Source of the DNA: Streptomyces spinoverrucosus
GTDB lineage: Bacteria > Actinomycetota > Actinomycetes > Streptomycetales > Streptomycetaceae
DNA length: 64,000 nucleotides
Direction: 5' to 3'
Assembly (NCBI RefSeq): GCF_015712165.1
Contig: NZ_JADPZX010000001.1
Coordinates: 3,861,001-3,925,000, forward strand
In this document: piece after piece, positions 44,536 to 53,339 of the stretch
Layout: each line of letters starts with the position of its first letter
How positions within the stretch are numbered: the stretch's first letter is position 1
The notes under the pieces: generated by a model
The model's input: only the letters and a program-made list of their open reading frames with translations
Database searches by the model: none
What the model was told of the DNA's origin: nothing
Position numbers and translations under genes: made by a program

Positions 44536-45534
44536 TCAGAACTTGCCCGCGTTCAGTGCCTGCTGGAGGTGTCGGGTGGTGTCGGAGCCCCACTCGCCGT
44601 CGACGCCCGCGCCCACCTTCTTCTGGAGGGCCTTGACGGTGTTCGGGCCGATGACGCCGTCCGCGGTCACCTTCAGGTGGCGCTGGAGGGCCTTCTTGGT
44701 CAGGGGACCGAAGGCGCCGTCGACGGTCAGTGTCGCCCCGTGCTTGTTCAGCGCACGCTGCATCGCGGCGCAGGTCGCGGGGCCGAACTTGCCGTCCACC
44801 ACGAGCTTTCCGGCGGCGGGCGGGCGCGGGGTCGGCTTTTGGGGCTTTGTGCCGCCCTTGAGCGCGGCCTTCATCATCGCCGCCGACGCGGGCCCGTACT
44901 CACCGTCGACGGTGAGGCCGTACTTCTTCTGGAATGCCTTCACCGCCGTCTCGGTGGCGGGGCCGAAGTCCCCGTCGACGACCAGCTTCGACCCCATGAC
45001 CTTGTTCAGGTTCCCCTGGAGGGTCTTCACGGCCGCGCCCTTGGAGCCGCGCCGCAGGATGCCGTCGGTGGGCGGCAGCGGCTTGGCGTTGCCGTAGGCG
45101 GGGCGGCCGTACCCCACGATGGTGCTGGAGTTGCGGCGCACGCGCTTGCACTGGTCGCTGGTGTTGCCCTCGATGGTGGTGATGGTGCCGTTGGAGTGCA
45201 CCGCCTCGACCACACCGACATGGTCGATGTTGCCGATCCGCCGGGTGCCGCTCCAGTCGAAGAACACGACGTCGCCCGGCCGGACGCCACCGAGCCCGTA
45301 GTGCCAGCGGCCCTTGTTCTGGAACGCCTGCGCGTGCGCGACCGTGTACGCGTACTTGCCCATGATCGCGCTCAGGTTGTCGGAGTGGGCGGCGGCATAG
45401 CTGACGGTCATGTCGCACCACGGGCCGTCGAAGCCGTACCACTTGGTGATGTGGTTGCGGTTCGAGCCGGGCGGGTTCTCGCCGGTGCCGATCAGCTTGC
45501 GCATCTGCGCGAGCATTCCTTCCACGGAACCCAT
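44536..45534 (-). CDS. CHAP-domain lysin-like enzyme with several peptidoglycan-binding domains
   Basis: 332 residues without a signal peptide. The CHAP/NlpC-like domain has Cys40 (GPWCDMTVSYAA) and His105 (NIDHVGVV), with ITTIEGNTS downstream. At least three PG_binding_1 modules follow (LVVDGDFGPATETAVKAFQKKYGL; LVVDGKFGPATCAAMQRAL; LTVDGAFGPLTKKALQRHL; GVIGPNTVKALQKKV). It resembles phage endolysins and muralytic toxins that need a separate export route. Its GGGGAGG ribosome binding site lies in a hairpin formed with the preceding small gene. Confidence 0.85.
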   Translation of the reverse strand: MGSVEGMLAQMRKLIGTGENPPGSNRNHITKWYGFDGPWCDMTVSYAAAHSDNLSAIMGKYAYTVAHAQAFQNKGRWHYGLGGVRPGDVVFFDWSGTRRIGNIDHVGVVEAVHSNGTITTIEGNTSDQCKRVRRNSSTIVGYGRPAYGNAKPLPPTDGILRRGSKGAAVKTLQGNLNKVMGSKLVVDGDFGPATETAVKAFQKKYGLTVDGEYGPASAAMMKAALKGGTKPQKPTPRPPAAGKLVVDGKFGPATCAAMQRALNKHGATLTVDGAFGPLTKKALQRHLKVTADGVIGPNTVKALQKKVGAGVDGEWGSDTTRHLQQALNAGKF

Positions 45535-45535
45535 G

Positions 45536-45682
45536 TCACACCTCCCCGTTCTCGGGGAGGACGTCGACGTCGCCCTTGACGACGGCGTTCGGGTCCTGGC
45601 TCACGCCGGCCTGGTCCGGGTCGACGTCGAACAGCCCGGCGCCGCCCTGCGGTTCCACCGGCTTCAGTTCACTCTCGGTCAC
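45536..45682 (-). CDS. 48-aa acidic small protein upstream of the lysin
   Basis: GTG 45682 to TGA 45536, with GGGGGAC upstream, encodes MTESELKPVEPQGGAGLFD followed by a VDPDQAG segment and VVKGDVDVLPENGEV. Codon use is normal and the stop is 1 nt from the lysin ATG. The protein has no known domain. Its translation would open the hairpin that covers the lysin ribosome binding site, so it may act as a coupling peptide, with or without a function of its own. Confidence 0.6.
   Translation of the reverse strand: MTESELKPVEPQGGAGLFDVDPDQAGVSQDPNAVVKGDVDVLPENGEV
45541..45560 (-). promoter_or_regulatory. Hairpin occluding the lysin ribosome binding site
   Basis: CCTCCCCG and CGGGGAGG pair perfectly around a TTCT/AGAA tetraloop. 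On the minus strand the 3' arm carries the GGGGAGG Shine-Dalgarno of the lysin gene, 7 nt from its ATG at 45534, and the whole hairpin lies in the last codons of the 48-aa gene. Confidence 0.7.
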
Positions 45683-45730
45683 TTGTCCCCCATGTGTCCG
45701 GTGCGAGAGCGGCGGCTGCCGCGCCTCGTC

Positions 45731-46777
45731 CTACGCATGAGTCTGCTGAGCAGCCGCAGGTCTGTCGTTGTCACTGCGCGCACTGTTCCTTGGCAGGGAG
45801 CGCACCCGCGCTGAGGGCTCGCCCCGACGGCTCCCGCCCCCGCGGAATCCGGTGGGTGTGGTGCCGTACGCGGTGCGGAACGCCCGGCTGAAGTCGGCCG
45901 GACTGGCGAACCCCCAGCGCGCCCCGATGGCGTGGACGGGCAGCCCACGCAGGCGGGGATCGGCCAGGTCGCGCCGGCACCGGTCCAGTCGCTGCGCCTT
46001 GATCCACGCGGCGGTGGTGAGCCCCTGCCGCTGGAAGAGGAGGTGCAGATAGCGGGTGGAGATGTGATGCGCGGCGGCGATCCGGTCGGGGTTCAGCCCG
46101 CCGTCCCCGAGGTGGTGCAGCACGTACGCCTGGATGCGCGCCAGCAGCTCCGGTCCCCGCGCCGCCGGGTCCGCGTCGCCCAACCGGTGGTCGAGCACGG
46201 CCAGCACCAGCTCGTTCACCACCGTGCCCAGCCGCAGTTCGGCGCACCTCCCGTACGGCGTCGTGTCCCGCCCGAGCCCCGCCAGGAACTCCGTGGCCAG
46301 CCGGGCCGCCCCCGCACGGCCCGGTAGCTCCCGCGCCACCAGCTCCGGCAGACCCCACTGTGGCTGCGTGACCGCGAGATGCACGGTGACCACCTCGTTC
46401 CACGCACCGGCCGACCGCATCCGGAACGGGCGTCCCGCGTCCAGCAGCACCAGATCCCGCCGCCCGATCCGCGCGGTCCGCCCGGTCTGGTCCAGCGCCA
46501 GCGCCCCGCCGAGCACCAGCACGAGGTGATAGCGGGAGGCGCTCCCGTCACGAGCACCACCGTCGTACGGCGGCCCGCCCCGCACCTCCCCGGCCGGGCA
46601 GCGCGCCACGGACACCCGCACGGCACCCAGCTCCCGCACCCGTAACGACGCGCGGAAGTGCTCCCCGTGATCGGCGCGGGCGCTGACCGGCCCGTACAGA
46701 CCGGTCAGCGCTCGCTGCCATGCCCCCTCGTCCAGATATGTCTCGTCCTGCAGATACGTCTCGTCCCCGGCCCACAT
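45731..46777 (-). CDS. AraC-family regulator with a TTA codon
   Basis: 348 residues from ATG 46777 (GGGGGAG 6 nt upstream). The N-terminal part is an AraC-binding-like cupin (YHLVLVLGGALALDQTGRTARIGRRDLVLLDAGRPF). The C-terminal double HTH is PDRIAAAHHISTRYLHLLFQRQGLTTAAWIKAQRLDRCRRDLADP ... ARWGFASPADFSRAFRTAYGTTPTGFR. Codon 45 (46645-46643) is TTA, implying bldA-dependent translation. The first codons contain a small duplication (ETYLQDETYL). The lysin operon begins immediately downstream on the same strand. Confidence 0.9.
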   Translation of the reverse strand: MWAGDETYLQDETYLDEGAWQRALTGLYGPVSARADHGEHFRASLRVRELGAVRVSVARCPAGEVRGGPPYDGGARDGSASRYHLVLVLGGALALDQTGRTARIGRRDLVLLDAGRPFRMRSAGAWNEVVTVHLAVTQPQWGLPELVARELPGRAGAARLATEFLAGLGRDTTPYGRCAELRLGTVVNELVLAVLDHRLGDADPAARGPELLARIQAYVLHHLGDGGLNPDRIAAAHHISTRYLHLLFQRQGLTTAAWIKAQRLDRCRRDLADPRLRGLPVHAIGARWGFASPADFSRAFRTAYGTTPTGFRGGGSRRGEPSARVRSLPRNSARSDNDRPAAAQQTHA

Positions 46778-46851
46778 CGGTCTCCCCCTGGACAGATGAG
46801 TCGTAGGAGACCAGGGAAGCAAGGACGCATAAACGTCCGATGGACGTGAGG

Positions 46852-46878
46852 TCCTGGAGTCCCCTGGAGACTCCAGGA
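46852..46878 (-). terminator. Terminator after purA
   Basis: TCCTGGAGTC (46852-46861) and GACTCCAGGA (46869-46878) form a perfect 10-bp stem with a 7-nt loop, 4 bp past the purA stop. The short palindrome ACGTCCgatGGACGT (46833-46847) follows in the AraC promoter. Confidence 0.75.
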
Positions 46879-46882
46879 GGGC

Positions 46883-48166
46883 TCAGAGGAACGAGTTGAT
46901 CTCGATCGTCTCGTCCCGACCCGGTCCCACGCCGATCGCGGAGATCGGGGCGCCGGACATCTCCTCCAGGGCCTTGACGTAGCTCTGCGCGTTCTTCGGC
47001 AGGTCGGCGAAGGTCTTCGCCTTGCTGATGTCCTCCGACCAGCCGGGCAGCATCTCGTAGACGGGCTTCGCGTGGTGGAAGTCCGTCTGGGAGTACGGCA
47101 GCTCCTCGACGCGCTTGCCGTCGATCTCGTACGCCACGCAGACCGGGATCTGCTCCCAGCCGGTGAGGACGTCGAGCTTGGTGAGGAAGAAGTCCGTCAG
47201 GCCGTTCACGCGGGTCGCGTAGCGGGCGATCACCGCGTCGAACCAGCCGCAGCGGCGGTCACGGCCAGTGGTCACACCGCGCTCGCCGCCGATGCGGCGC
47301 AGCGCCTCGCCGTCCTCGTCGAAGAGCTCCGTCGGGAACGGGCCCGCGCCGACGCGGGTCGTGTAGGCCTTGAGGATGCCGATGACGCGGCTGATCTTCG
47401 TCGGGCCGACACCGGCGCCCGTGCAGGCACCGCCGGCGGTCGGATTCGACGACGTGACGAAGGGGTACGTGCCGTGGTCGATGTCGAGGAGGGTGCCCTG
47501 GCCGCCCTCGAAGAGCACGACCTTGTCCTCTTCCAGCGCCTTGTTCAGGATCAGCACCGTGTCGGCGACGTACGGGCGGATCTGGTCGGCGTAGCCCAGC
47601 AGCTCCTCGACGACCTGCTCGACGGCGATCGCGCGGCGGTTGTAGAGCTTGGTGAGGATCTGGTTCTTGACGTCGAGCGCCGCCTCGACCTTCTGGGTCA
47701 GGATCGACTCGTCGTACAGGTCCTGGACGCGGATGCCGACGCGGTTGATCTTGTCGGCGTACGTCGGGCCGATGCCGCGGCCCGTGGTGCCGATCTTGCG
47801 CTTCCCGAGGAAGCGCTCCGTCACCTTGTCGACCGTCACGTTGAACGACGTGATGATGTGCGCGTTGCCGCTGATCAGGAGCTTGGACGTATCAACGCCA
47901 CGCTCGTTCAGCCCGCTCAGCTCGGAGAGCAGGACAGACGGGTCGACGACGACGCCGTTGCCGATGACCGGCGTGCAGCCGGGGGACAGGATTCCGGAAG
48001 GGAGCAGATGCAGCGCGTACTTCTGGTCGCCGACGACGACCGTGTGGCCGGCGTTGTTGCCACCCTGGTAGCGCACTACGTAGTCGACCGACCCGCCTAG
48101 CAGGTCCGTCGCCTTTCCCTTGCCTTCGTCACCCCACTGAGCACCGAGCAGCACAAGTGCGGGCAC
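46883..48166 (-). CDS. purA: Adenylosuccinate synthetase
   Basis: 427 residues. [11 protein letters not shown] (8-18, catalytic Asp13), His41 in [24 protein letters not shown] and [11 protein letters not shown] are all standard. It uses GTP to join aspartate to IMP, the first committed step to AMP. There is no operon partner; the DAG-kinase-like gene is divergent. Confidence 0.98.
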   Translation of the reverse strand: MPALVLLGAQWGDEGKGKATDLLGGSVDYVVRYQGGNNAGHTVVVGDQKYALHLLPSGILSPGCTPVIGNGVVVDPSVLLSELSGLNERGVDTSKLLISGNAHIITSFNVTVDKVTERFLGKRKIGTTGRGIGPTYADKINRVGIRVQDLYDESILTQKVEAALDVKNQILTKLYNRRAIAVEQVVEELLGYADQIRPYVADTVLILNKALEEDKVVLFEGGQGTLLDIDHGTYPFVTSSNPTAGGACTGAGVGPTKISRVIGILKAYTTRVGAGPFPTELFDEDGEALRRIGGERGVTTGRDRRCGWFDAVIARYATRVNGLTDFFLTKLDVLTGWEQIPVCVAYEIDGKRVEELPYSQTDFHHAKPVYEMLPGWSEDISKAKTFADLPKNAQSYVKALEEMSGAPISAIGVGPGRDETIEINSFL

Positions 48167-48291
48167 GCGCGTACACCCCTTCCGGGCGGGGCATGTCCAA
48201 GGTCAGGGGCGTACGCGGTGGGTCGTGCCGCCGCGTGCCCCGCGGCCGTCGTTGGCCGCGACCGTCGGACCGGGTGCCCCGGAATAGACGA

Positions 48292-48319
48292 AGCCCCTGG
48301 CGCAATAGCGCAAGGGGCT
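48292..48319. terminator. Near-perfect 12-bp hairpin in the purA divergent promoter
   Basis: AGCCCCTGGCGC and GCGCAAGGGGCT pair with one mismatch around AATA (48304-48307). It lies between two divergent starts, so it may act as an attenuator or insulator rather than a gene terminator. A 7-bp palindrome CGCGGCC/GGCCGCG is at 48241-48260. Confidence 0.5.
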
Positions 48320-48352
48320 CTTGCACAAAGATGCTACCCGAGGAAGCGAGGC

Positions 48353-49201
48353 ATGACCGAGGTGGCGACTTCCGCGATGTCCGATCAGCTGCTGGTGATC
48401 ATCGATCCGGTCGCTCGGAAGACGGACGGGGAGTCCGTCCGCATCGCGAAAGACGTGCTCAGCGCGGGTGCGGCCACCAAGGTGTGCCTGCCGGACGGAC
48501 CGGAGGAGTTCGCCCGGGCGCTTCAGCGCAGGGGGTCGCGGCGGCCGGTGGTGATCGGCGACGACCGTGCCTTGGTGCGGGCGGTGTCCCATTTGCACCG
48601 GCAGCGGGAGCTGACCGGAAGTGTGCTGTCGGTCGTCCCGGTGGGGTCCTCCCTCGGTCTTACGGCGGCCCTGGGGGTGCCGACGAGCGCGGTGTCGGCG
48701 GCGCGGGCCGTGCTGGAGGGGGTCGAGCGGCGGCTGGATCTGCTCGTCGACGACAGCGACGGGGTGGTGCTGGGGGCGCTGCGGATCCCGCCGGTGCCGA
48801 TGGGCGAGGGGGGCGCGGCTTCGACGCGGGCGCCCTGGCTGCGGACCTGCCAGTCCCTCGTACGCACCCTGGTGGCGGCCCGTCCGGCGCGGGTGCCGTC
48901 GGTGTCCGCGCCCGGGCCCGCGCGGCTGCGGGTCGAGGTCGACGGGTCGACGCTGGTCGACCTGGACCAGCCGGTCGAGGCCGTGTCCGTCGCCCCGGAC
49001 GGCTCGGGCGCGGCGGAGGTCGAGGTCCGCCCGCTGTCGGTGGGCGCGGAGGCCACGCCGGTACGGGCGGAGGGGCGGACGGTGACGGTGTCGGGGGCGG
49101 ACTTCCGGTACCGGTCGGACGCGGGTGTGAGCGGTCCGGTACGGACACGGACGTGGCGGGTGCGGGAGGGGGCGTGGGGGTTGACGTTGCCGGGTGGGTG
49201 A
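48353..49201 (+). CDS. Degenerate diacylglycerol-kinase-like protein
   Basis: 282 residues from ATG 48353. MSDQLLVIIDPVARKTDGESVRIAKDVLSAGAATKVCLPDGPEE has the fold of the DAGK_cat N-terminal lobe. The nucleotide motif GGDGT is replaced by IGDDRAL and the PxGTxND motif by PVGSSLGLTAAL, so lipid kinase activity is doubtful. The C-terminal half (RLRVEVDGSTLVDLDQPVEAVSV) matches the beta-rich lobe. A regulatory or binding role is more likely. Confidence 0.75.
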   Translation: MTEVATSAMSDQLLVIIDPVARKTDGESVRIAKDVLSAGAATKVCLPDGPEEFARALQRRGSRRPVVIGDDRALVRAVSHLHRQRELTGSVLSVVPVGSSLGLTAALGVPTSAVSAARAVLEGVERRLDLLVDDSDGVVLGALRIPPVPMGEGGAASTRAPWLRTCQSLVRTLVAARPARVPSVSAPGPARLRVEVDGSTLVDLDQPVEAVSVAPDGSGAAEVEVRPLSVGAEATPVRAEGRTVTVSGADFRYRSDAGVSGPVRTRTWRVREGAWGLTLPGG

Positions 49202-49205
49202 GGGG

Positions 49206-49313
49206 GCTTGCCGGAGGGGCTCGGCAAGCGGCGGGTTGCCCGGCATGTGTGACAGCGCTTGCTGGAGGCCTCGCTCCGCGGGCGGGGTGGCGTGTCGGTC
49301 GCGGAGCGAGGCC
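49206..49313 (+). terminator. Two hairpins after the DAGK-like gene
   Basis: Hairpin 1 is GCTTGCCG (49206-49213) with CGGCAAGC (49222-49229), starting 5 nt after the stop codon. Hairpin 2 is GGCCTCGCTCCGCG (49267-49280) with CGCGGAGCGAGGCC (49300-49313), a perfect 14-bp stem. The rest of the 340-bp gap to 49541 has no convincing gene. Confidence 0.7.
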
Positions 49314-49541
49314 GGTCAGGGGGTCTGCCGGGTCAGCGGGGCACCCCGGCGATCGGTCACTTCATGTCGCCGCAGCGGCACTCCGGGTGATCGGCCTCCA
49401 GTGTGGCGGGGTGAGGCGGTGACGGCCATGGAGAACGGCCAGGTACACCCCTACGACTGAGCGCGCGGTCGGCGCGATGCCACCGCCGCGCCTCCACCGC
49501 CCTTCGCGCGCGGCTCGCGAGCCGCCTCGGGGCGCGGGGTG

Positions 49542-50048
49542 TCAGCCGCGGCCGAAGACCTGCTCCCGGTGCGCGCGCCAGCGCTCCATCAGGGCCTCCA
49601 GCTCCCCCTCCAGGTACTCGAAGAAGGCGAGCGTCTCGGCGAGCCGGCGGCCGGCCGGGGTGTCGGCGCCCAGGCTGTCGACGCCGTCCCGCAAGGCGTC
49701 CTCCCAGCGCTTGAGCACGGCCTCGCGGTTGGTGAGCGCCTCGTACCACTGGTCGCCGTGCACCCGGTACCGCTCCCGGCGCGAACCGGGCTCCCGCTCG
49801 CGCGACACCATGTGGACCTGCGCCAGGTAACGCACCGCGCCGGAGACGGCGGCGGGCGAGATCTGCAACTGTTCGCCCAGTTCTGCGGAGGTCAGGGCAC
49901 CGGCGTCGGAGGCGAGCAGGGCGGCGAAGACACGGGACGGCATCCTCGGCATACCGGCCTCCACGAGCTGCGCCGCGAAGTGCTCGACGAAACGGGCGAC
50001 GGCCTCCGGATCCCGCCGGTCTGCCCCGTTCACGCTCGGTTCCGTCAT
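49542..50048 (-). CDS. MarR/GbsR-type regulator divergent from an ABC exporter
   Basis: 168 residues. VARFVEHFAAQLVEAGMPRMPSRVFAALLASDAGALTSAELGEQLQISPAAVSGAVRYLAQVHMVSRER is a GbsR-type winged helix; the C-terminal helix (LAFFEYLEGELEALMERWRAH) is the dimer arm. It probably represses the divergent ABC genes in response to an exported compound. Confidence 0.85.
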   Translation of the reverse strand: MTEPSVNGADRRDPEAVARFVEHFAAQLVEAGMPRMPSRVFAALLASDAGALTSAELGEQLQISPAAVSGAVRYLAQVHMVSREREPGSRRERYRVHGDQWYEALTNREAVLKRWEDALRDGVDSLGADTPAGRRLAETLAFFEYLEGELEALMERWRAHREQVFGRG

Positions 50049-50115
50049 CCCGGCATCATCTCCCCTGCTCAGCGCCCACCCCTCGAGTGTACCGATGATT
50101 TATACGTTTCCTTAA

Positions 50116-50133
50116 CTTCACAAATTTCTGAAG
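50116..50133. promoter_or_regulatory. Operator candidate in the GbsR/ABC divergent promoter
   Basis: CTTCA (50116-50120) and TGAAG (50129-50133) form an 8-nt-spaced inverted repeat inside an unusually AT-rich stretch (50090-50135), 19 bp ahead of the ABC ATPase ATG. Confidence 0.5.
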
Positions 50134-50151
50134 CCCGCGTACGTTCATGGC

Positions 50152-51057
50152 ATGACCAAGGCAATCACCGTCTCCGGCCTGCACAAGTCGTTCGGCCGGA
50201 CCCACGCGCTCGACGGCCTCGACCTGGACGTCGAGTCCGGTGAGGTACACGGCTTCCTCGGCCCGAACGGCGCCGGCAAGTCGACCACCATCCGCGTCCT
50301 GCTCGGCCTGCTCCGCGCCGACTCCGGCGCCGCCCAGGTGCTGGGCGGCGACCCCTGGACGGACGCGGTCGAACTCCATCGCCGCATCGCGTACGTCCCC
50401 GGCGACGTGACCCTGTGGCGCAACCTCTCCGGCGGGGAGGTCATCGACCTGTACGGGCGCCTGCGCGGCGGCCTCGACAAGCGGCGCCGCGCGGAGCTGG
50501 TCGAGCGGTTCGAGCTGGACCCGACCAAGAAGGGCCGCACGTACTCCAAGGGCAACCGGCAGAAGGTCGCCCTCGTCGCCGCCTTCGCCTCGGACGTCGA
50601 CCTGCTGATCCTCGACGAGCCGACCTCGGGCCTCGACCCGCTGATGGAGGAGGTCTTCCAGCGGTGCGTGGCCGAGGAGCGCGAACGCGGCCGGACGATC
50701 CTGCTCTCCTCCCACATCCTGAGCGAGGTCGAGGAGCTGTGCGACCGGGTCAGCATCATCCGCAAGGGCCGGACCGTGGAGACCGGTTCGCTCACCGACC
50801 TGCGCCATCTGACCCGCACCAGCGTGACCGCCGAGCTGGCCGGTCCGCCCAACGGGCTGTCCCGTCTGCCCGGCGTGCACGACCTCGACGTACAGGGGCG
50901 CAGGGTCCGCCTCCAGGTCGACACCGACAAGCTGAACGACGTACTCAAGTCCCTCAGCGACTCCGGCGTACGGTCCCTGACCTCGACGCCGCCCACCCTG
51001 GAGGAGCTGTTCATGCGGCACTACGCCGACGAGCGCGAAGAGGTGGCCGCGCGATGA
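50152..51057 (+). CDS. ABC transporter ATP-binding subunit (drug/lipid exporter type)
   Basis: 301 residues. Walker [10 protein letters not shown], Walker [14 protein letters not shown] and the His switch in [13 protein letters not shown] are intact. The signature motif reads [11 protein letters not shown] rather than LSGGQ, as in the DrrA-like antibiotic exporters of actinobacteria. The C-terminal [16 protein letters not shown] motif is also DrrA-type. It is translationally coupled to the permease by ATGA. Confidence 0.93.
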   Translation: MTKAITVSGLHKSFGRTHALDGLDLDVESGEVHGFLGPNGAGKSTTIRVLLGLLRADSGAAQVLGGDPWTDAVELHRRIAYVPGDVTLWRNLSGGEVIDLYGRLRGGLDKRRRAELVERFELDPTKKGRTYSKGNRQKVALVAAFASDVDLLILDEPTSGLDPLMEEVFQRCVAEERERGRTILLSSHILSEVEELCDRVSIIRKGRTVETGSLTDLRHLTRTSVTAELAGPPNGLSRLPGVHDLDVQGRRVRLQVDTDKLNDVLKSLSDSGVRSLTSTPPTLEELFMRHYADEREEVAAR

Positions 51058-52661
51058 CCGCCACGACCTTCGCGGTACGGGGCACAGGGCCTCGTCAACT
51101 GGCCGGTACCGGCACGCTGTTGCGCTTCGCGCTGCGCCGCGACCGGGCCATGATCCCGATCTGGGTCGGCGTGAACGCCCTGATGGTGCTGTCCATGCCG
51201 AACACCCTTGAGGGCCTGTACGGCACCGCCGCCGAACGCGCCGACCTGGTCCGCCAGATGGAGACCAACGCCTCCCTGCGCGCCATGGTCGGCCCGGTCT
51301 TCGGCGACTCGCTCGGCGCGCTGACCGCGTGGCGCGCCGGTGTGTACGCCGGTGCGCTCGCCGCGGTGATGAGCCTGCTCATCGTCGTACGGCACACACG
51401 GGACGAGGAGGAGAGCGGCCGGCAGGAGATGATCTCGGCCGGGATGGTGGGCCGTCGGGCCCCGCTGACGGCGGCGCTGCTGACCGCTCTCGTGGCGAAC
51501 GGGGTGCTGGCGCTGCTGGTGGCCGTCGGCCTGGCCGGTCAGGGCACGGGCGGCGCGCTCGCCCTCGGGCTGGGGATCGCGGGCGTCGGCATGGTCTTCG
51601 CGACGATGGCGGCGATCGTCGCCCAGTTCACGGAGAGCGCGCGGCTGGCCCGCGGGCTGACGGCCGGGCTGCTCGGCGCGGCCTTCGTACTGCGCGCGGC
51701 GGGCGACTCGGCGACCGACGACGGCTCGTCGGTGCTGACCTGGGTGTCACCGATCGGCTGGCTGGAGAACCTGCGGCCGTTCGCGGACGAACGGTGGTGG
51801 GTGCTGCTGCTCTTCGCCGGGGCGGTGGTGGTGCAGGGGGCGGCGGCGTACGAACTCGCCGGGCGGCGGGACGTCGGCATGAGCTTCCTGCCCAGCCGCC
51901 CGGGACCGGCCGAGGGGCGGCTGGGCACGGCCGGGGCGCTGGCCTGGCGGTTGCAGCGGGGCAGCGTGCTCGGCTGGAGCATCGGCTTCCTGCTCGCCGG
52001 GGTGGTGTACGGCGGGATGACCGAGGGCGCGGCGGACCTGGTCGGCGACAACGACAACGCCCGGGAGATCTTCCAGCGGATGGGCGGTCAGTCCGGCCTG
52101 ACGGACGCGTTCCTCGCGGCGATGGTGGGGATGCTCGGCCTGGTCGCCGCGCTGTACATCGTGGCGTCGGTACTGCGGCTGCACGGCGAGGAGACGTCGG
52201 GGCGGGCGGAACCGGTACTGGCGAACGCGGTCGGCCGGCTGCGGTGGGCGGCCGGACACCTGATCGTCGCCTTCGGCGGCTCGGTGCTGCTCATGCTGCT
52301 GGCGGGGGTGGGCCTCGCCCTCGGCTACGGCAGGTCGGCCGGCCCGATCCTGGGGGCCTGCCTGGTGCAGCTCCCGGCGATCTGGGTGCTCGGCGGGGTG
52401 GCGGTACTGCTGCACGGGGTGTCGCCGCGGGTGGCGACGGCGGCGTGGGGTGTCGCCGGGGCCGTGCTGCTGATCGGCTGGATCGGTCCCGCGCTGGATG
52501 TCCCGCAGGCGGTGCTGAATGTGTCACCGTTCGGGCATCTGCCGAAGATGCCGGGTGGGGAGATGGAGTGGGGGGCGGTGTCGGTCCTGACCGGGCTGGC
52601 GGTGGTGTTGGTCGCCGGGGGGCTGGTGGGGTTGCGCCGGCGGGACGTGATCAGCAGCTGA
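51054..52661 (+). CDS. ABC transporter permease, large 12-TM type
   Basis: 535 residues with about twelve hydrophobic segments arranged as two homologous halves ([48 protein letters not shown]). Acidic-basic [20 protein letters not shown] and [20 protein letters not shown] are the matching coupling loops. This is the two-half fused permease common beside TetR/MarR-controlled exporters in Streptomyces. The substrate is unknown. Confidence 0.9.
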   Translation: MTATTFAVRGTGPRQLAGTGTLLRFALRRDRAMIPIWVGVNALMVLSMPNTLEGLYGTAAERADLVRQMETNASLRAMVGPVFGDSLGALTAWRAGVYAGALAAVMSLLIVVRHTRDEEESGRQEMISAGMVGRRAPLTAALLTALVANGVLALLVAVGLAGQGTGGALALGLGIAGVGMVFATMAAIVAQFTESARLARGLTAGLLGAAFVLRAAGDSATDDGSSVLTWVSPIGWLENLRPFADERWWVLLLFAGAVVVQGAAAYELAGRRDVGMSFLPSRPGPAEGRLGTAGALAWRLQRGSVLGWSIGFLLAGVVYGGMTEGAADLVGDNDNAREIFQRMGGQSGLTDAFLAAMVGMLGLVAALYIVASVLRLHGEETSGRAEPVLANAVGRLRWAAGHLIVAFGGSVLLMLLAGVGLALGYGRSAGPILGACLVQLPAIWVLGGVAVLLHGVSPRVATAAWGVAGAVLLIGWIGPALDVPQAVLNVSPFGHLPKMPGGEMEWGAVSVLTGLAVVLVAGGLVGLRRRDVISS

Positions 52662-52670
52662 CGGTGGGGG

Positions 52671-53251
52671 TCAGTCGAGGTACTTCTTGAGTCCCTCGGT
52701 GTCGAGATCGATGGTGACAGGTACCGGGAGGCTGACCTTGGCGCCGATCGTCACCGTATGGATGTCCCGGTACCTGCCCTCGGGAGCGGGGTCGCTGTGC
52801 ACGAGGACCGAGCCGTCGTCCCGGTCGATCAGCAGATAGACGGGGATTCCGGCCTCCGCGTACGCCCGGGGTTTCTCCACGCGGTCACGGTGATGCGTGT
52901 ACGAGTCGTGCGACGTGATCTCCACCGTCATCAGCACCCCTCGGGATCGGACCACTCCCCGTCCCCCGAGAAGTGCCCGACGGGTGCCAGCACCCCGTCG
53001 GGCAGTACGCGCCCCCGGCCATGCGCCTCCACCCTCAGTCCCCGCGAAGGGTGGAGGCCCAGCTTGGGCCTGGCCTGCATCCACCGGTGGACCAACCACA
53101 TGACGGCACTGCCGTGGCTTCCGTTGGTCGCCTTCTTGAGCCCTATCCGACCGCCGAGGAACTCAAGTCGGACGGTCTCGATCTCCCGCTCGGCAAATGC
53201 GGCGATCTGCTCGAATTCCTCCACCAGCAGCTGATCCGACGTTCCCGTCAC
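52671..53251 (-). pseudogene. Uma2-family nuclease gene with a single-base frameshift
   Basis: Frame 1 from ATG 53251 (MTGTSDQLLVEEFEQIAAFAERE) runs to GEWSDPEGC. Frame 2 continues VLMTVEITSHDSYTHHRDRVEK to LKKYLD. The paralogue at 26707 shows the expected EGVLMAVEVTS junction. Adding one C to the CCCC run at 52937-52940 restores a 193-residue protein (581 + 1 = 582 nt). It is probably a sequencing indel or a recent mutation, since both parts are well conserved. Confidence 0.8.
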
Positions 53252-53339
53252 GGGTGCCTCCCTTCGCGAGGGCGCACCAGCCTGCCGAGTCGGACCCGAT
53301 CATCGCTCGGACTCCCCGCACGATCAGCCGAACGGGTGA

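Noticed and set aside
44536-45682. Prophage or contractile injection-system remnant
   Set aside because: Only the lysin and a small gene are present; no capsid, tail, sheath, baseplate, integrase or attachment site was seen.
45679-45774. 31-codon Arg-rich frame between the AraC gene and the 48-aa gene
   Set aside because: It overlaps the AraC 3' end in another frame and has no clear ribosome binding site. A GTGA overlap with the 48-aa gene keeps it possible but unsupported.
49357-49541. Small Cys-containing ORF ending ECRCGDMK on the minus strand
   Set aside because: No supported start; it continues as a shadow of the MarR/GbsR gene and lacks the cysteine number of a metallothionein.
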